Shown here: piece after piece, positions 39,101-55,494 of the stretch
Layout: each line of letters begins with the position of its first letter
How positions within the stretch are numbered: the first letter of the stretch is position 1
Assembly: GCF_021134715.1 (NCBI RefSeq)
Contig: NC_060020.1
Span: forward strand, 3,658,001 to 3,722,000
DNA length: 64,000 nt
Source: Daphnia pulex
Lineage: Eukaryota > Arthropoda > Branchiopoda > Diplostraca > Daphniidae
Direction of reading: 5' to 3'
Notes under the pieces: model-generated
Told to the model about the DNA's origin: nothing
What the model saw: only the letters and a program-made list of their open reading frames with translations
Databases searched by the model: none
Translations under genes and position numbers: made by a program

Positions 39101-40107
39101 TGGCCTCACGTACACACACACAACTAATAACAATATGGCCAAGGTTTTTAATTCCATCACGCTCGTGCAGACTCTCTTTTTTTTCTCATCATTGAAGATG
39201 ATGAAATAAAAGAAAAAGAAACATTTATTTATTCAGATGAAAAAGAACACACACGAGAGAATTGGGTGGCGGAAAACTCATTTCGTTTCCACAGTCACGA
39301 TCTACTTTCATTTTCTCCCAGATATTTTTCTAGGAATATCTAGAATAGTCTAGAATTTTAAGCATTCAAACTTTATTGTAATTTTCGAAGAAAAACATTT
39401 TTTCGAAACAGAGGGGGGGAGGGGGTAGGAATGTGTCACCAAGGTCGGTAGAAAAAAAGTTCTTTTCTTAGTTTCGTTAATTACGGCAGAAAAATATTTT
39501 TCCAACCCTCGAAGAAAAACGTTTTAGGCCTAACCTTCGCTAGGGTAGGGTGGTGGTTCCAAGGCTGTGCGAAAATTACGTGTCTCCAAGGGGCCCAGGA
39601 AAAAACCGTGGGGGGAAAACAAAATGGCTGCTTTCTTTTTCTCGGAGCTAAGAATTATAAAGGTTTTCTTTTTCCGACGAAAAAAAAAGGTAAGAATGAA
39701 AACAATATGGAAGAATGGGACACAATACTTTGACTAAAAAGTTCCGGCCGTTTTGACACCTGGCCACTCTAGAGAGACGAAAAACTAAAATGGCCTCGTA
39801 ACTTTTTTCGGTTCATCATTCGCCGAGAAATAACACACGTGAAAAATGTGTAGGCCGCGCCATTTAAAAATCTGAATTCGAATGTTTAAAAAAAAATAGA
39901 AAACGTGGCTCGATCGATTTTCTGTTTTTAGGCGGGAAAGGCAATCGTGAGTTGTGTGTGTGTGTGTTTGGGGGTATTTTATGGGTTTTCTTCAATAGAC
40001 AATTTGATATATATTCACGTTCGAGGGCGCATACAAGAAGGCTGGGGTGTGTACCCACCACACACACAAGTCCTCCTCCCCCCGGCGAGAGTTCTCGCGT
40101 TCATTGG

Positions 40108-40115
40108 CCCTTGGG
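40108..40115. promoter_or_regulatory. EBF/COE-type half-palindrome CCCTTGGG
   Basis: CCCNNGGG is the core of the EBF/COE binding site. This exact match lies about 640 bp upstream of the collier start codon, so autoregulation is possible. It is one site found by eye. Confidence 0.3.
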
Positions 40116-40750
40116 ATTGGCCAAATCCCCCCTTTCTCCTTTCCCGCGAGGGAGGAGCCAACACACACACGCCATTGGGGAAAAGGCAGCAGCAGCACTG
40201 TGGAGCGCCCATCGAGACCACCCCCACTTTTTATGGGGTGGGTTACGAAAAAGAAGCCCAAGACTACTCTACTGACCTATGACCCCATCCCCCTCTCTTG
40301 CGTGGCTGGCTGGCTGGTGGGTGTGCACACCCCACCCCACCCCACCCAACCTCCCTCCGGTAGAGACGCCAAAAGGGAAAAAATCTCCCCAAGACCAAGT
40401 CTCCGGAGAGTCTCGCTCGGTCGCTCCAGCACAGCAGTACTACTCACTCCGGTCAAGTCGACACATCCCCCTTGGTCATCTCCTCAGAGTACTCTTTCTA
40501 GTTTCCATTTTTCTTTCTCTGATTATATCCCAACTTATATCATCGTCAGTCACATTCGAAACAATTATTTTAGAAAAATTTCGCGTTTGTGACAAACAGG
40601 CGATTTTCTAGTTTTTATACTGACCATCTTGTTGGTGCGATTCTCTCCACGTTTTATTAACGATTCGACGTTGTCGTGTGTGTTTTGCGAGTTTATTCAT
40701 TTTCTCCAACGAGTTCGAAAGTGGTGTGAGCCATTTTTCACAATTGTTAT

Positions 40751-46448
<5,698 letters not shown>

Positions 46449-48267
46449 CGTGATTAATTTCAAATTTACGCACCCCATCACAGCAGCCACATCAAAAATC
46501 TGAACGCGAGAAAATATTGACGGGTTTGAAAAACAAATTATTTTGTGCCAAAGAAGCCATGCGGATGGTATCGATTGACATTGAGAGAAACTATGTAGAC
46601 ATTTCCTGCAGGATCGTAACCTTATTGATTTAATTACTTCATGGCGAGAGATAAGAGCTTCAAAGAGAAACATTTAACTGAATAGAAATCCGAGTGCTGG
46701 AGTTTTTAAATAACAATTTTTACTTGTCATGTGAGCGTGATCTTGTAATACCTTGACGATCTCTGTTATAAGCAAATGTCGCCGACTTTGTTTTTGTTTT
46801 TTTCCCCTTCTACTCTGTACTCCTAATTGAGCTAACAGTTGTCACTCTCCCTCTTTATAATTTTCTTTTTAGTGCTCCCCCCCCCCCCAAACATAACCAT
46901 ATCTTTTCCCTTTTACATTTTTGGAATGGTAACAGTTTTTCGTGTTCCTCAAAGGGCCGGGTTTAGGTTCCTCGTGTGTCTCTCTTCTCTACCCTTCTTT
47001 TTAGTTCCCCAAAAAACTTGAAAAAAGGGAAGAGAACAAAAAAACGTATACTAAATATTGATGCAATATCTTCTTGTAAACAAAACTCACACAAAAGAAA
47101 AAAAAATTGTTTCTTCTTTTTAAAAAAATCTTATAAGAATGATCTAGTTATAAGCAACCGTTTATCGTTTTTTATTAGGGGAGCCGTGTTAAGTATTGTG
47201 TAATTAATCAAACGTAAACAAAGATTTTGTGTAGCATGTGTGTCGACGAATGTTGAGGGTGCAGTGATTGGATTGCTGTGTGTGTGTGTGTGTTTTCACC
47301 CTCCTTGTTCCCAAACAAAATAACAAACCACCTCTAACCTTTAAAACCGTCATCCACTCTTTTTCCTATAAAAGTGTGTGCTGATTCGGACGAAAGCTTC
47401 TAATCGATTGTTCCTCCCCGTTTTTCTTTTTCTCCTTTATAAAACAAAAATATGCGATTTAATGAAAAATAACAACACCGATGGTTTTCTCTCATTTTGT
47501 GTGTATTTGTGTTGTGACTGGGTTTTTGTTCCGATACATCTTTTCCTCCCATTGTAAAAATAATGTCTTTTATTTGAAAACTTTTTATTTTATTATTAAC
47601 TAGCACTACTACTACTACTTATCCTTACTGGTAATATCACTTAGAAAAAAAACCAAACAAACTTGCGTGTGTACATATAAAACAACTTTTACCTATTTAC
47701 TTTTAAGTTACTCTTTCCCCTCTTTTATCTTCTCTTCAGTCAATAAAAAGTCATCTTGAATGTTATCTGAAAGAACAATGCGAGCGGATTATTTCGGGTT
47801 GGGATTGCCTAGCTCCTATCTTGTGGCAAGGGGTTTAGTAGAAGTTGTTACCTCCTTGTTTGGTTGTCTCTTAAGGTGGGAAAGTGGGCAAACAAAAGCG
47901 AACGACGTTCGATTTCGGCAGTCACGTGACACGGCACGTTTTCACTCAGCGTATATACCGACCACCGCCTACGTCCTTGTGTGTGTGTTTGTTGTGTCTA
48001 CTATCTTTGCTCTATTGTTTGGATTAAAACCCTCACTGTTGGTGGGGTTGTGCCGTGTGTGTACCATGTCACAAAAGGAAGGGACAGGATTTAAGTAGAC
48101 AGGGGGGGGGGGAATATCAGGACCCCAGGATCTAACACACACACAAAAAAAAAGGATGGAATCTCTGTGTGTAAAAAACGATGTCAGTTTGACGAGGAAG
48201 CAATCTAGGATTTATTGGTGCGCGGATGTAAAGTGTAATTCGATCTCTGTGGCATCCGCCCTGAAAG
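46449..48267. other. Collier 3' flank, no gene recognised
   Basis: AT-rich sequence with C, T and A homopolymers (for example a C run near 46876-46886) and GT repeats (47276-47292). I looked here for a collier transactivation-domain exon and found none I could defend. Confidence 0.4.
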
Positions 48268-48534
48268 TATAAAAATCGATTGGCACAGGGGAAAAATAAT
48301 CTAATGGAAATATGTGCGTTGAGTAGTACGACACACTCACATACGAAAGAGCTTATAAAAGAGAGCTAGCCAAAAAGATAATGGTAGAAAGGTCATCATA
48401 TTTATTTGAGCGTGAGCCGGATCCGGTCGAGTGCGCTGTGACATCATCTCGGTGACTTGTGCTGATTAGGAACTGGATGAAAAATCATTCGAATCAGAGA
48501 GGTAGACAACGAAAAAAAGTCACGTGAAAAGGGG
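48268..48534 (+). repeat. Direct repeat, left copy
   Basis: A 267 bp block beginning TATAAAAATCGATTGGCAC and ending GAAAAGGGG. It recurs in the same orientation at 55593-55858 with about 93% identity by eye. The differences are scattered substitutions, small gaps, and replacement of ATAAAAGAGA by a shorter GCTA stretch. Confidence 0.9.
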
Positions 48535-50263
48535 AACCCATTTTCAGAAAACATTAAGCCAATATTTTGTTATTTTAAAACAGTTAAACTTACCTAAAAA
48601 TTCTAATCTCAATTTGTTTTGATATTTTAAAGTAACTTATGATGTGTCTCGTCTCGTCTCTCAGTGTAACTTAGGGGCAGACGAAGCTGTCACATTCCGA
48701 GCTGTTCTTTTGGTACTGGTTCTTTACTGACCGCTAGATGCCACTGACTTCAATTGATTTTGTCATTGAGTACAGACTGCATCATAAAACATGGCGAAAC
48801 AAATTGTTGCTATTTTATACTTATTTTTCTGTGATTCCAAATACCGAATTGAACTTCGTTTGTGTAGGGTTATATTGACCTAGTTTCCCTATTTTGATAC
48901 GTATATTACATCCATTTCTTCAAATCATAGAAAGTCTGTCAGTCATTCCAACAAGTTGACTTAGTGCTCAGTCGCTTTCCATCCATTGGATCCTTATGCT
49001 GTCAAAAGCCTGAAACTCACATTTGAAGCCCACATACAGTGCAACTAGACAAATGTGCCAAGATAAGGTATTTTCCCATTACTACTACCACACCAGAAAA
49101 ATGAAGCATTAATTCATATTTTCATATAACATAGGTATTCTTTCTCATGGACCATAGGATCTTTTCCGAATCTTGTGATTTTGATAGTGTAACCTGTGAC
49201 TGCATATTTGTTATTACGACCGCTTCTACATCCATTTAGAAGGCAACCCAGCTGAGAGATAGGTAGAGGTTTCATAGATAAATTTGTGTAAAATTTGTAA
49301 ATAATGTAGATAATTTTCTTTATCCCATTCCTACTTAAGAGTTCCAGTTTCAGTGACATGAAGAGTGTGAAGTGAATAGTCTGCCATGCACTTGTACATT
49401 TACCAGATCTGCTTGATGAAAGTGAAATGCCTTACTAAATTCATCACCCGTATGATAAGGTAAGCATCAATACCACCTATCACCACACTACGGCAATACT
49501 TCATGTTCATGACACTTTCTTTAGCATCAGGAAATTTATCTCAACATATGGATTATTGCTGTTGGTTGCTATGGATTCCAATTTTACGGTTTTTTCATCA
49601 TGAACATTTCAGTGTGCTTCTTAGAAAAAGTAAAGATTGATATGCTTTATTCATTTTTATATTTTCATTAATGTAAAACATTTTTTTTTACAGAGCTCGC
49701 GCAGTTTCTTTATGGTATCGAGTGGTCCTGGCACGGAAATTCTTGTGCCAATACTGACCTTTGTCCATGACGGAAGAGGGACTTCCACCAACGTCCATCC
49801 TTATCTTCGCGACGAACGCTCATCTAGCTTCACTGCTTCTAAACACAATTTGTTTTACGTCACTGGCGACTTGGCGAGTTTCTGGACCACTTCATGATCG
49901 CTTCCGTCCGCTGTTACACACCTGTAATCATTCACCACGGGATTATTCCCAGGTACCCAACAATTGACTTATTTTCGTAGGTTATCTTCCAATACTCTAG
50001 TTGCGTTAGACTCCGTCTGTGTAATAGTTTCCAAAATCAGGCCCTTCTTACGCTCAAACGAACTTTTACTTGGACGTTTCTTTTTTCTAACGCTAGATGG
50101 ATTTTTGATAATTTGCAGCTGTCAAAGTCAGTTTCAGTTACTTTGCACATCTCTTTAAACATTTATTGGCAGTTATTTTGTTAAAATATTTAGTGATAAC
50201 TGACGATTACTATTCCTGCAACAAAGCTCATTTGTTAAATTTTCGATAATTGCTTTTTTTTCT
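48535..50263. other. Left part of the inserted segment, no gene recognised
   Basis: AT-rich sequence between the left direct repeat and the ACTTCCGG repeats. Short frames such as the one at 49637-49897 do not resemble a known family. Two CGCTAGATG motifs occur, at 48732 and 50091. Confidence 0.4.
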
Positions 50264-50572
50264 ACTTCCGGTTTACTCATTTCAGTCATTAGTTCAGTAA
50301 ATATTCATTCGACGTAAAAAAAAACCACATAATCGTGATCCTCGTTAAATTTGTGGTAAAGTTCATGTTACCTTTTTTACGTACGCGTACTTCCGGTTTC
50401 GAAAATTTTCCTGGACTATAGTTCAGGAAAATTCTCGATTTTGGCCAAATTTTGGATTTCGTTAAAATCACACTTATTCGACCCCAAATTTTATGGAGAT
50501 CACGAATATGTGGTTTAATTTGATGACAGCTCAATGGTTGAGGCGCTGTGGTTACTTCCGGTATACTTCCGG
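50264..50572. repeat. Probable degenerate interspersed repeat with ACTTCCGG units
   Basis: ACTTCCGG occurs at 50264, 50389, 50554 and 50565, twice followed by GGTTT and twice close to AAAATTTTC. Between them lies a 10 bp perfect inverted repeat, AATTTTCCTG (50404-50413) and CAGGAAAATT (50424-50433). The look is that of an old transposable-element fragment. No element family is assigned. Confidence 0.4.
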
Positions 50573-50876
50573 AAAATTTTCAAAAAACTAGCAAGTGAGC
50601 TTTATTCTGTTTACAGTTCTCAATATTGCAAGCTTGATTTTACGTTCAAGAAATCGCATCTTTAAATCTTTGAGCTTAAAAACCTGACTATTGTTTATAT
50701 CTGTATTATGTAACTTTTTTATTGGCATGTCACTAATTAAGAATTGTTTTCTCTTTATTCAGGTAATGCAGAGGAGACGTCGAGAAGATGGACACCAAAA
50801 CGTCGCCAGTATCTCCAAAATGTCAGCGCGGATCATCATTTGTTGTTGGTAATATGTTTTCGTTTGTGTTTGTTAA

Positions 50877-51203
50877 CCCGTTGGCTGCCACGCCTTTGTT
50901 CTCCCCTAGCTCCTTAGCACGGGCCGCGCTGTTCGGTCTCGTGGTTTACATGCCGCGGGGTCGGACAGTCGCACCAGCCCAAGATTCGCCGCAAGGCGCC
51001 TGTTAGGCAGTGCACCATAGGGACTTCCCCCTTGTCGATACGGTGATGGATTCTAGAGGCGTGCATTCCATCTTCTCCTGTCACCGTGTCAGCCCGGACT
51101 TGTCAGCAATGGCAAGTCCCACCTTGGTCATAGATCCTTCAGACATGGCGCGTAGAGTAGTAGAAGAACAACCTACGGGTTGTATGGCGTGGCAGCCAAC
51201 GGG
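50877..51203. mobile_element. piggyBac-type MITE with perfect 18-bp terminal inverted repeats
   Basis: The element is 327 bp long. Its left end is CCCGTTGGCTGCCACGCC (50877-50894) and its right end is the exact reverse complement (51186-51203). TTAA flanks both sides, at 50873-50876 and 51204-51207. TTAA target duplication plus ends beginning CCC is the signature of the piggyBac superfamily. There is no transposase; the interior has only an interrupted frame with no family resemblance. It is therefore a non-autonomous copy, and its perfect ends suggest recent mobility. Confidence 0.85.
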
Positions 51204-51766
51204 TTAACTTAAGTGTATGTATGTATGTATTTATGTATGTGTGATTGTAAAATGTGGTGGAATTGTGGGTGGAGGTGGGACAATAAAGCAATTCCTTTAA
51301 AGTTTTTGTTTGCTGTGTCTTATAACTTATAATGTTTAACACTTGTACATATCTAACAACTTTGAAGTTTTACATAAAATTAAGGCAAGTGCCGGAACAT
51401 TTCCACTCTTCCAATAAACTTCTATGAGAAACCGAACGTTCTGCCATTTTCCATGAACATCTTGGTTAAGCCAATTTATGTTGCAGATACAGAGTTATTA
51501 ATTTGCATAACTTTCCCTGAAAATGAAATTCAGTTCCGAAGCATCAGAATATATCCGAATGTAAAGCGAACACCTCCGACATAAGAAATAAGAAAGATCC
51601 AACAACAATTAGAACATGTCGCAATGTCAATATGACATGTGGAAGTGTTAAGAATTTGTAGAAGATGGTTACCATTAAAAAAATGTAAGTGATCAACAAT
51701 AATTCCAAGTGACAAGTTACTATTTTGACATACCCGAGAAATTTAAACAAAACAGAAATTTCGGCT

Positions 51767-52012
51767 CTAGTATTCAGGAACCTCCCTGTAGTGAACTGGA
51801 GAAGCGAAGGTTGTTATGTAATATCCAGGTGCCTTAGTGGTGTAGTAAATTGGGGCAGTAGAATACTTCGGATCTTCGGTGTATCAGGTCGGATCAGGGT
51901 AAGTCATGGTATAATACTCAGGTGCCTTGGTAGAGTAGTAATTGGGAGCTTCAGTGTAGCAGCTGAGGGCAGCGTAAGTCGTGAAATATGCTGCCTCGGT
52001 GGTGTAGTGTAA
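51767..52012 (-). pseudogene. Relict of a tyrosine-rich YYTTKAPEYY repeat protein
   Basis: On the minus strand the frame reads LHYTTEAAYFTTYAALSCYT, then EAPNYYSTKAPEYYTMTY, then a stop (TGA), then YTEDPKYSTAPIYYTTKAPG and a final TAG at 51767-51769. This tandem Tyr/Thr/Ala/Pro pattern is familiar to me from Daphnia extracellular proteins. No initiator or signal peptide is visible and the internal stop breaks it, so it is a fragment. It lies directly downstream of the FMR1-like stop codon on the same strand. Confidence 0.75.
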
Positions 52013-52044
52013 CATCAGGATTTTGGTGAAAAATTTCCGGCAAC

Positions 52045-53994
52045 TTATGCGGCTGCGGCGGCATATTTCGTATTTCGATTTCGTACTTTCAAATGTGCTA
52101 GATGATACTCGAGAAGGACTTTGGCATTGGCTATGGAGTCCACTGTACCCACGAACACAAACGGAACCAATCCATCTTCGCGAGGATGAGCCGGATTAGG
52201 TTCGTCGTCTCCTTCAATTTTAACCCAGACAACATTACTCTCGTCGACAATCTCTTGAATGACACGCCCGTTCTTTCTTATGACTTTTCTGACCAAAAAC
52301 CGAGGCACCTGAATGGATTCTTCGCCATATTCCAGCATTCCACGAGCTTTTCTTACTGAATCTTCAATCTGAAATTCGAAACCACCAATTACAACAAAAC
52401 CACATGAAATAAAATAAGGCGGCATATGAAATACTTCTCCGTGTATACGAAAGGTACAGGAATTCTCCAATAGCTCAATGTTGGTTATGCCATCAATCTT
52501 TCGAGCTTGTTGAATGTTGGCTCCATGCGCACCAATAGCCAATCCCATCAAATCCAACCTCACCGTGAACTCCTCCGTAAAGCTTCAGAAATAAGATAAC
52601 TTAAGTAAGAAATGCAAAAAACTGTTGACGCTATTCACTCACCCTCCGCTAGAATGTGTTCTTGTACATTCGAGCTGTTTAGCAGCTTCTTCAGTTCTTT
52701 TGAGCAGCACCACTTTTTGCGTCAGGTTACGAAAATGCATATCCTGCAACAGACCAGCTCGCTTTCGACTGGATTCGTGTCGTGACTGAACAATCAAAAA
52801 CATTAATACATTAATACCAGATCATTAAATAAAGAAAAACAAAACTTACCATAACACTAAGCATTCCTTTATCGGGTACATATCGACAGACGGCTGCTTC
52901 AATCGCTTTTTGAAATTCCTTGTGTACTCCATCCCTCTTAGCACTGAAATAGATAGTGGTGCAATTACAATTTGGTTTAGAAAAGTATACACCAAAAGAA
53001 TATTGTTTTTCTAATTTCATTTGGATAATTAATACTGTTTTGGGTTTTGATAAGCTAACAAGTGCAAGTAAAACTCACTATTCTCGTAGTTCTTCAGGCA
53101 CCTCAATTTCAAATTTGAAAAAGTTGGCTTTTGTTAAAGGTGAATTGGTGTTTGATGGACGAATTCTCTCACCAGGTACTATTTCCGAATATGACATTTC
53201 CCAGCAAACATATTCCACGACATAAAACTCTCCATCAGAGCTGATCATCTAAGAACACAATAAATACCAATGCATTTCAATGTATTAATTCTAGATCATC
53301 TTTCAGAAATATTTTCTTGTTTCCTTTAAAACTGAATTAATCAAGAAAATTACCTTAATAACAGCTTTCCACCAACCAAATGCTTCCTGTTCATTTGCTT
53401 TTGAGTAAACTTCAATTTCTTGGTTTTCTACAAATGTAAATGGACCTTTGCTGTCCTTGAGAGGTAAGCGGGACCTTGAAAATAGAAACTTTGTTTCTGG
53501 CTGCCAACTAATAAAAAAGGGTAATTATTAGTTTGGTAAATTCTAACTTATTTAATATACATACTCATTCTCAAATGCAACAGAAATCTTATCTTCATGA
53601 ACATCAGTGACAAATGCCTGTAGAAGATGGCATAAAATTCAAATAGTTATAACACAAAATAAGACAAACTAAACACAGCTATGAAAATTTAAAAAAAAGG
53701 ACGAAGAAATTTGCATCAAAACAGTCGGTAAATCCTTAATACTAACAAACTTTACAAGCCAAGCCATATTATCAAAAAGGGCAGGGCCCGTTCATTCGCT
53801 ACCGATTCCAGCCTAACATTTTCGGACTTAAAAGACTATAAACAATATTATCGTTATACATGATGAATCCAGAAGAAATAATTCAAATTTATACAGAATT
53901 TACATTGCTACAGAAATTAATAAATATGTATTTTATTATTCACCTTATACCAAGCCCCATTTTCACCCCGGACTTCAACGGCAAGATCCTCCAT
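52045..53994 (-). CDS. Truncated FMR1/FXR-like RNA-binding protein
   Basis: Paralogue of the FMRP family of mRNA-binding translational regulators. Exons on the minus strand are 53994-53944, 53617-53565, 53507-53354, 53248-53079, 52943-52850, 52785-52643, 52582-52435 and 52368-52045. They join in phase to 378 residues. It starts [17 protein letters not shown]. Two Agenet/Tudor domains follow ([31 protein letters not shown]), then the N-terminal KH-like region, KH1 ([18 protein letters not shown], intact GAHG loop) and KH2 ([20 protein letters not shown]). KH2's GxxG loop is RKNG, with the first Gly replaced. After [20 protein letters not shown] the protein stops at [12 protein letters not shown]; full-length FMRP is over 600 residues, and the export signal and RGG box are missing. 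The intron 52369-52434 is 66 nt, in frame and without stops, so it could be retained. No frameshift is seen, so the gene may be expressed, but the KH2 change and truncation suggest relaxed constraint or altered function. Confidence 0.88.
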
Positions 53995-54879
53995 TTTCCT
54001 CGGGGAGCTCGAACACCGTTGCCAAATTGCTCAATTCCAAATTGCAATGCCTATGACTCGTTTCCCCTTGCCAGATTTATTCTAATGATCAACGTTTTCT
54101 CAGAGTTGGTTTTCTATTCAGCCTGGTGACCTGGTCTCGGGGGGTGTACGGAGAATGTTTTATTACGGGTTCGAAATTCGAAATAAACCATTCTCCGTAC
54201 CACCCTATGTCATGGGTATAGGGTATGGAGAGACTCCTGATATGCAAACTGGCCTTTCCTTCTGCAGTTTGACGTGGCTGGGGATCGGAATGGGTCTAAA
54301 AACTACAAAAACCAATATCAAAATGAATACCCAATGGTTATCGCTAAAAACTCACTTGCTACACTCACTCATTGCTACACGCGTTAGCAAGATACCCGTT
54401 GAAGGGCTATTTGCAAGGCTATTTGACTGTGCTTTCTGTTTCGTCAAATAAAAATGAAAAATTTACGATCAATGACTCGATAATGGCCGTATTATCACTT
54501 TTGATGGATGTTTAATGCAAGCTGTCAATGGTGATGCTGAATAATGAGATTGTGATAAAGGTGTACTTCAATTAGAGTAAGCTTCTGCTGGTTCCTGTCA
54601 TTGCTATTGTATCATGGACCCGTTGAGATTTTTATAAAATATCATAAATGAGGGGTGAAATATTGTAATTGCATGTATTCATCCTATGTAAATAATAAAT
54701 GAAAAATAACAATTTTTTGATATACTATAATAAACATGTTTATGTATATCTTAATTTTTTTTCATACATACTATTGATACGCAATTATGAAATGTTCAGT
54801 TTAAAATGATTTTCGATTTAGTTTGTACTTGCGAAATCTAGCCAATCAAGACAGGGTGAAAGTGATGCAGCAATGAATC
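53995..54879. other. Upstream flank of the FMR1-like gene
   Basis: It contains the hairpin at 54142-54205 and AT-rich sequence to its right. No coding sequence is recognised. Confidence 0.4.
54142..54205. repeat. Imperfect inverted repeat (hairpin)
   Basis: The left arm (54142-54164) contains GGTGTACGGAGAATG. The right arm (54182-54205) contains its complement with one extra base and one mismatch. The loop includes the palindrome TTCGAAATTCGAA. It lies about 150 bp upstream of the FMR1-like start codon. It could be a foldback or MITE remnant, or a structured transcript. Confidence 0.7.
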
Positions 54880-54881
54880 AT

Positions 54882-55311
54882 TGCGACTGTTTAAAATGTT
54901 GCTTCAAAATCACCCTAATTTTCTGAGAGTAAGACAAATCCAAGGCGTCGTCTACTTCATCAAGAAAATAAATAGGCGCTGGTTTGAATAACAGCATAGC
55001 CAAAATCAATGACATAGCCACTAGAAGGATCTCTGACCCACCACTCAATTCCGATAAACTTTTCCATACACCCTAAAGGCAACTTTGACTTCGATACCAT
55101 CTACCACAGTTTGCCCGTCTGGTGGCTGCAGCTTTGCTTTCGTTCCGGGTAACAGGGTAGAGAAAATAGCACCAAAGTCTTTTGTCACTTGTTCCCAAGC
55201 CACCGGAAGAGTTTCTTTCTTCTTTTCGCCCAGCAGCTTCAGAACTGCGTTTTCAATTTTTGCCTTATCTTCTTCCACAATCCACTTCTTCCGCATCAAC
55301 ATAATCAACAC
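54882..55311 (-). pseudogene. SMC2 (condensin) C-terminal fragment with a frameshift
   Basis: On the minus strand a frame reads [37 protein letters not shown] and [17 protein letters not shown], matching the end of the SMC2 coiled coil and the start of its ATPase head. The frame then shifts near 55070. The second frame carries [10 protein letters not shown] (ABC signature), [20 protein letters not shown] and [12 protein letters not shown] (Walker B), and stops at 54882-54884. The normal tail of SMC2 is missing and no upstream domains are present. A CAG acceptor-like border precedes the first block, so the copy derives from genomic DNA and not from an mRNA. Confidence 0.88.
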
Positions 55312-55494
55312 TGTAAACTTTACTGTTCAAAATCAAATGGGACTAGAATGTCATGTCAACACCATTTCAAAATATTGATTGAAAATTTAAACTTAACAGG
55401 TTACGTTCTTTTCGGCATCGATATGCCGTGTAATTAATTTAATTTAAACTTACCAATTAGGCAATTAATATTATAAAAATTAAACGTTGGTGAT

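Larger units (their letters stand above)
30205..40750. other. 10.5 kb non-coding region upstream of collier
   Basis: No coding exon is recognised on either strand. The sequence alternates between AT-rich stretches with many TATATA runs, GA and GT microsatellites (for example GT near 33866-33880), poly-G runs (31221-31230, 34493-34504) and less repetitive islands that could be conserved elements (for example 31270-31630 and 36090-36350). It also carries the AGGAGCC cluster and a perfect CRE described separately. Its position upstream of a developmental transcription factor suggests it is mainly its cis-regulatory domain and 5' UTR. Confidence 0.5.

Noticed and set aside
40027..40592. Long overlapping plus-strand frames in the GC-richer collier leader region
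   Set aside because: Both open frames there are His/Pro/Thr-rich, a by-product of CA and CCCC tracts, and neither shows splice or family support.
30205..40750. Search for tRNA, rRNA, histone or CRISPR-like arrays
   Set aside because: No cloverleaf, conserved rRNA segment or regularly spaced repeat was seen; the spacing of the AGGAGCC copies is irregular.
49637..49897. Candidate collier tail exon after TTTACAG near 49694
   Set aside because: The translation is not Ser/Pro-rich and does not align with any COE tail; phase also gives no support.
50788..51207. A frame interrupted by one TAG that first looked like a broken gene or LTR piece
   Set aside because: It is almost entirely inside the piggyBac-type MITE, and the inverted ends and TTAA explain the sequence better than a gene.
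54142..54205. Possible tRNA because of a GGTTCGAAATTC T-arm-like string
   Set aside because: No acceptor, D or anticodon arms can be formed around it; the string is the loop of a simple hairpin.
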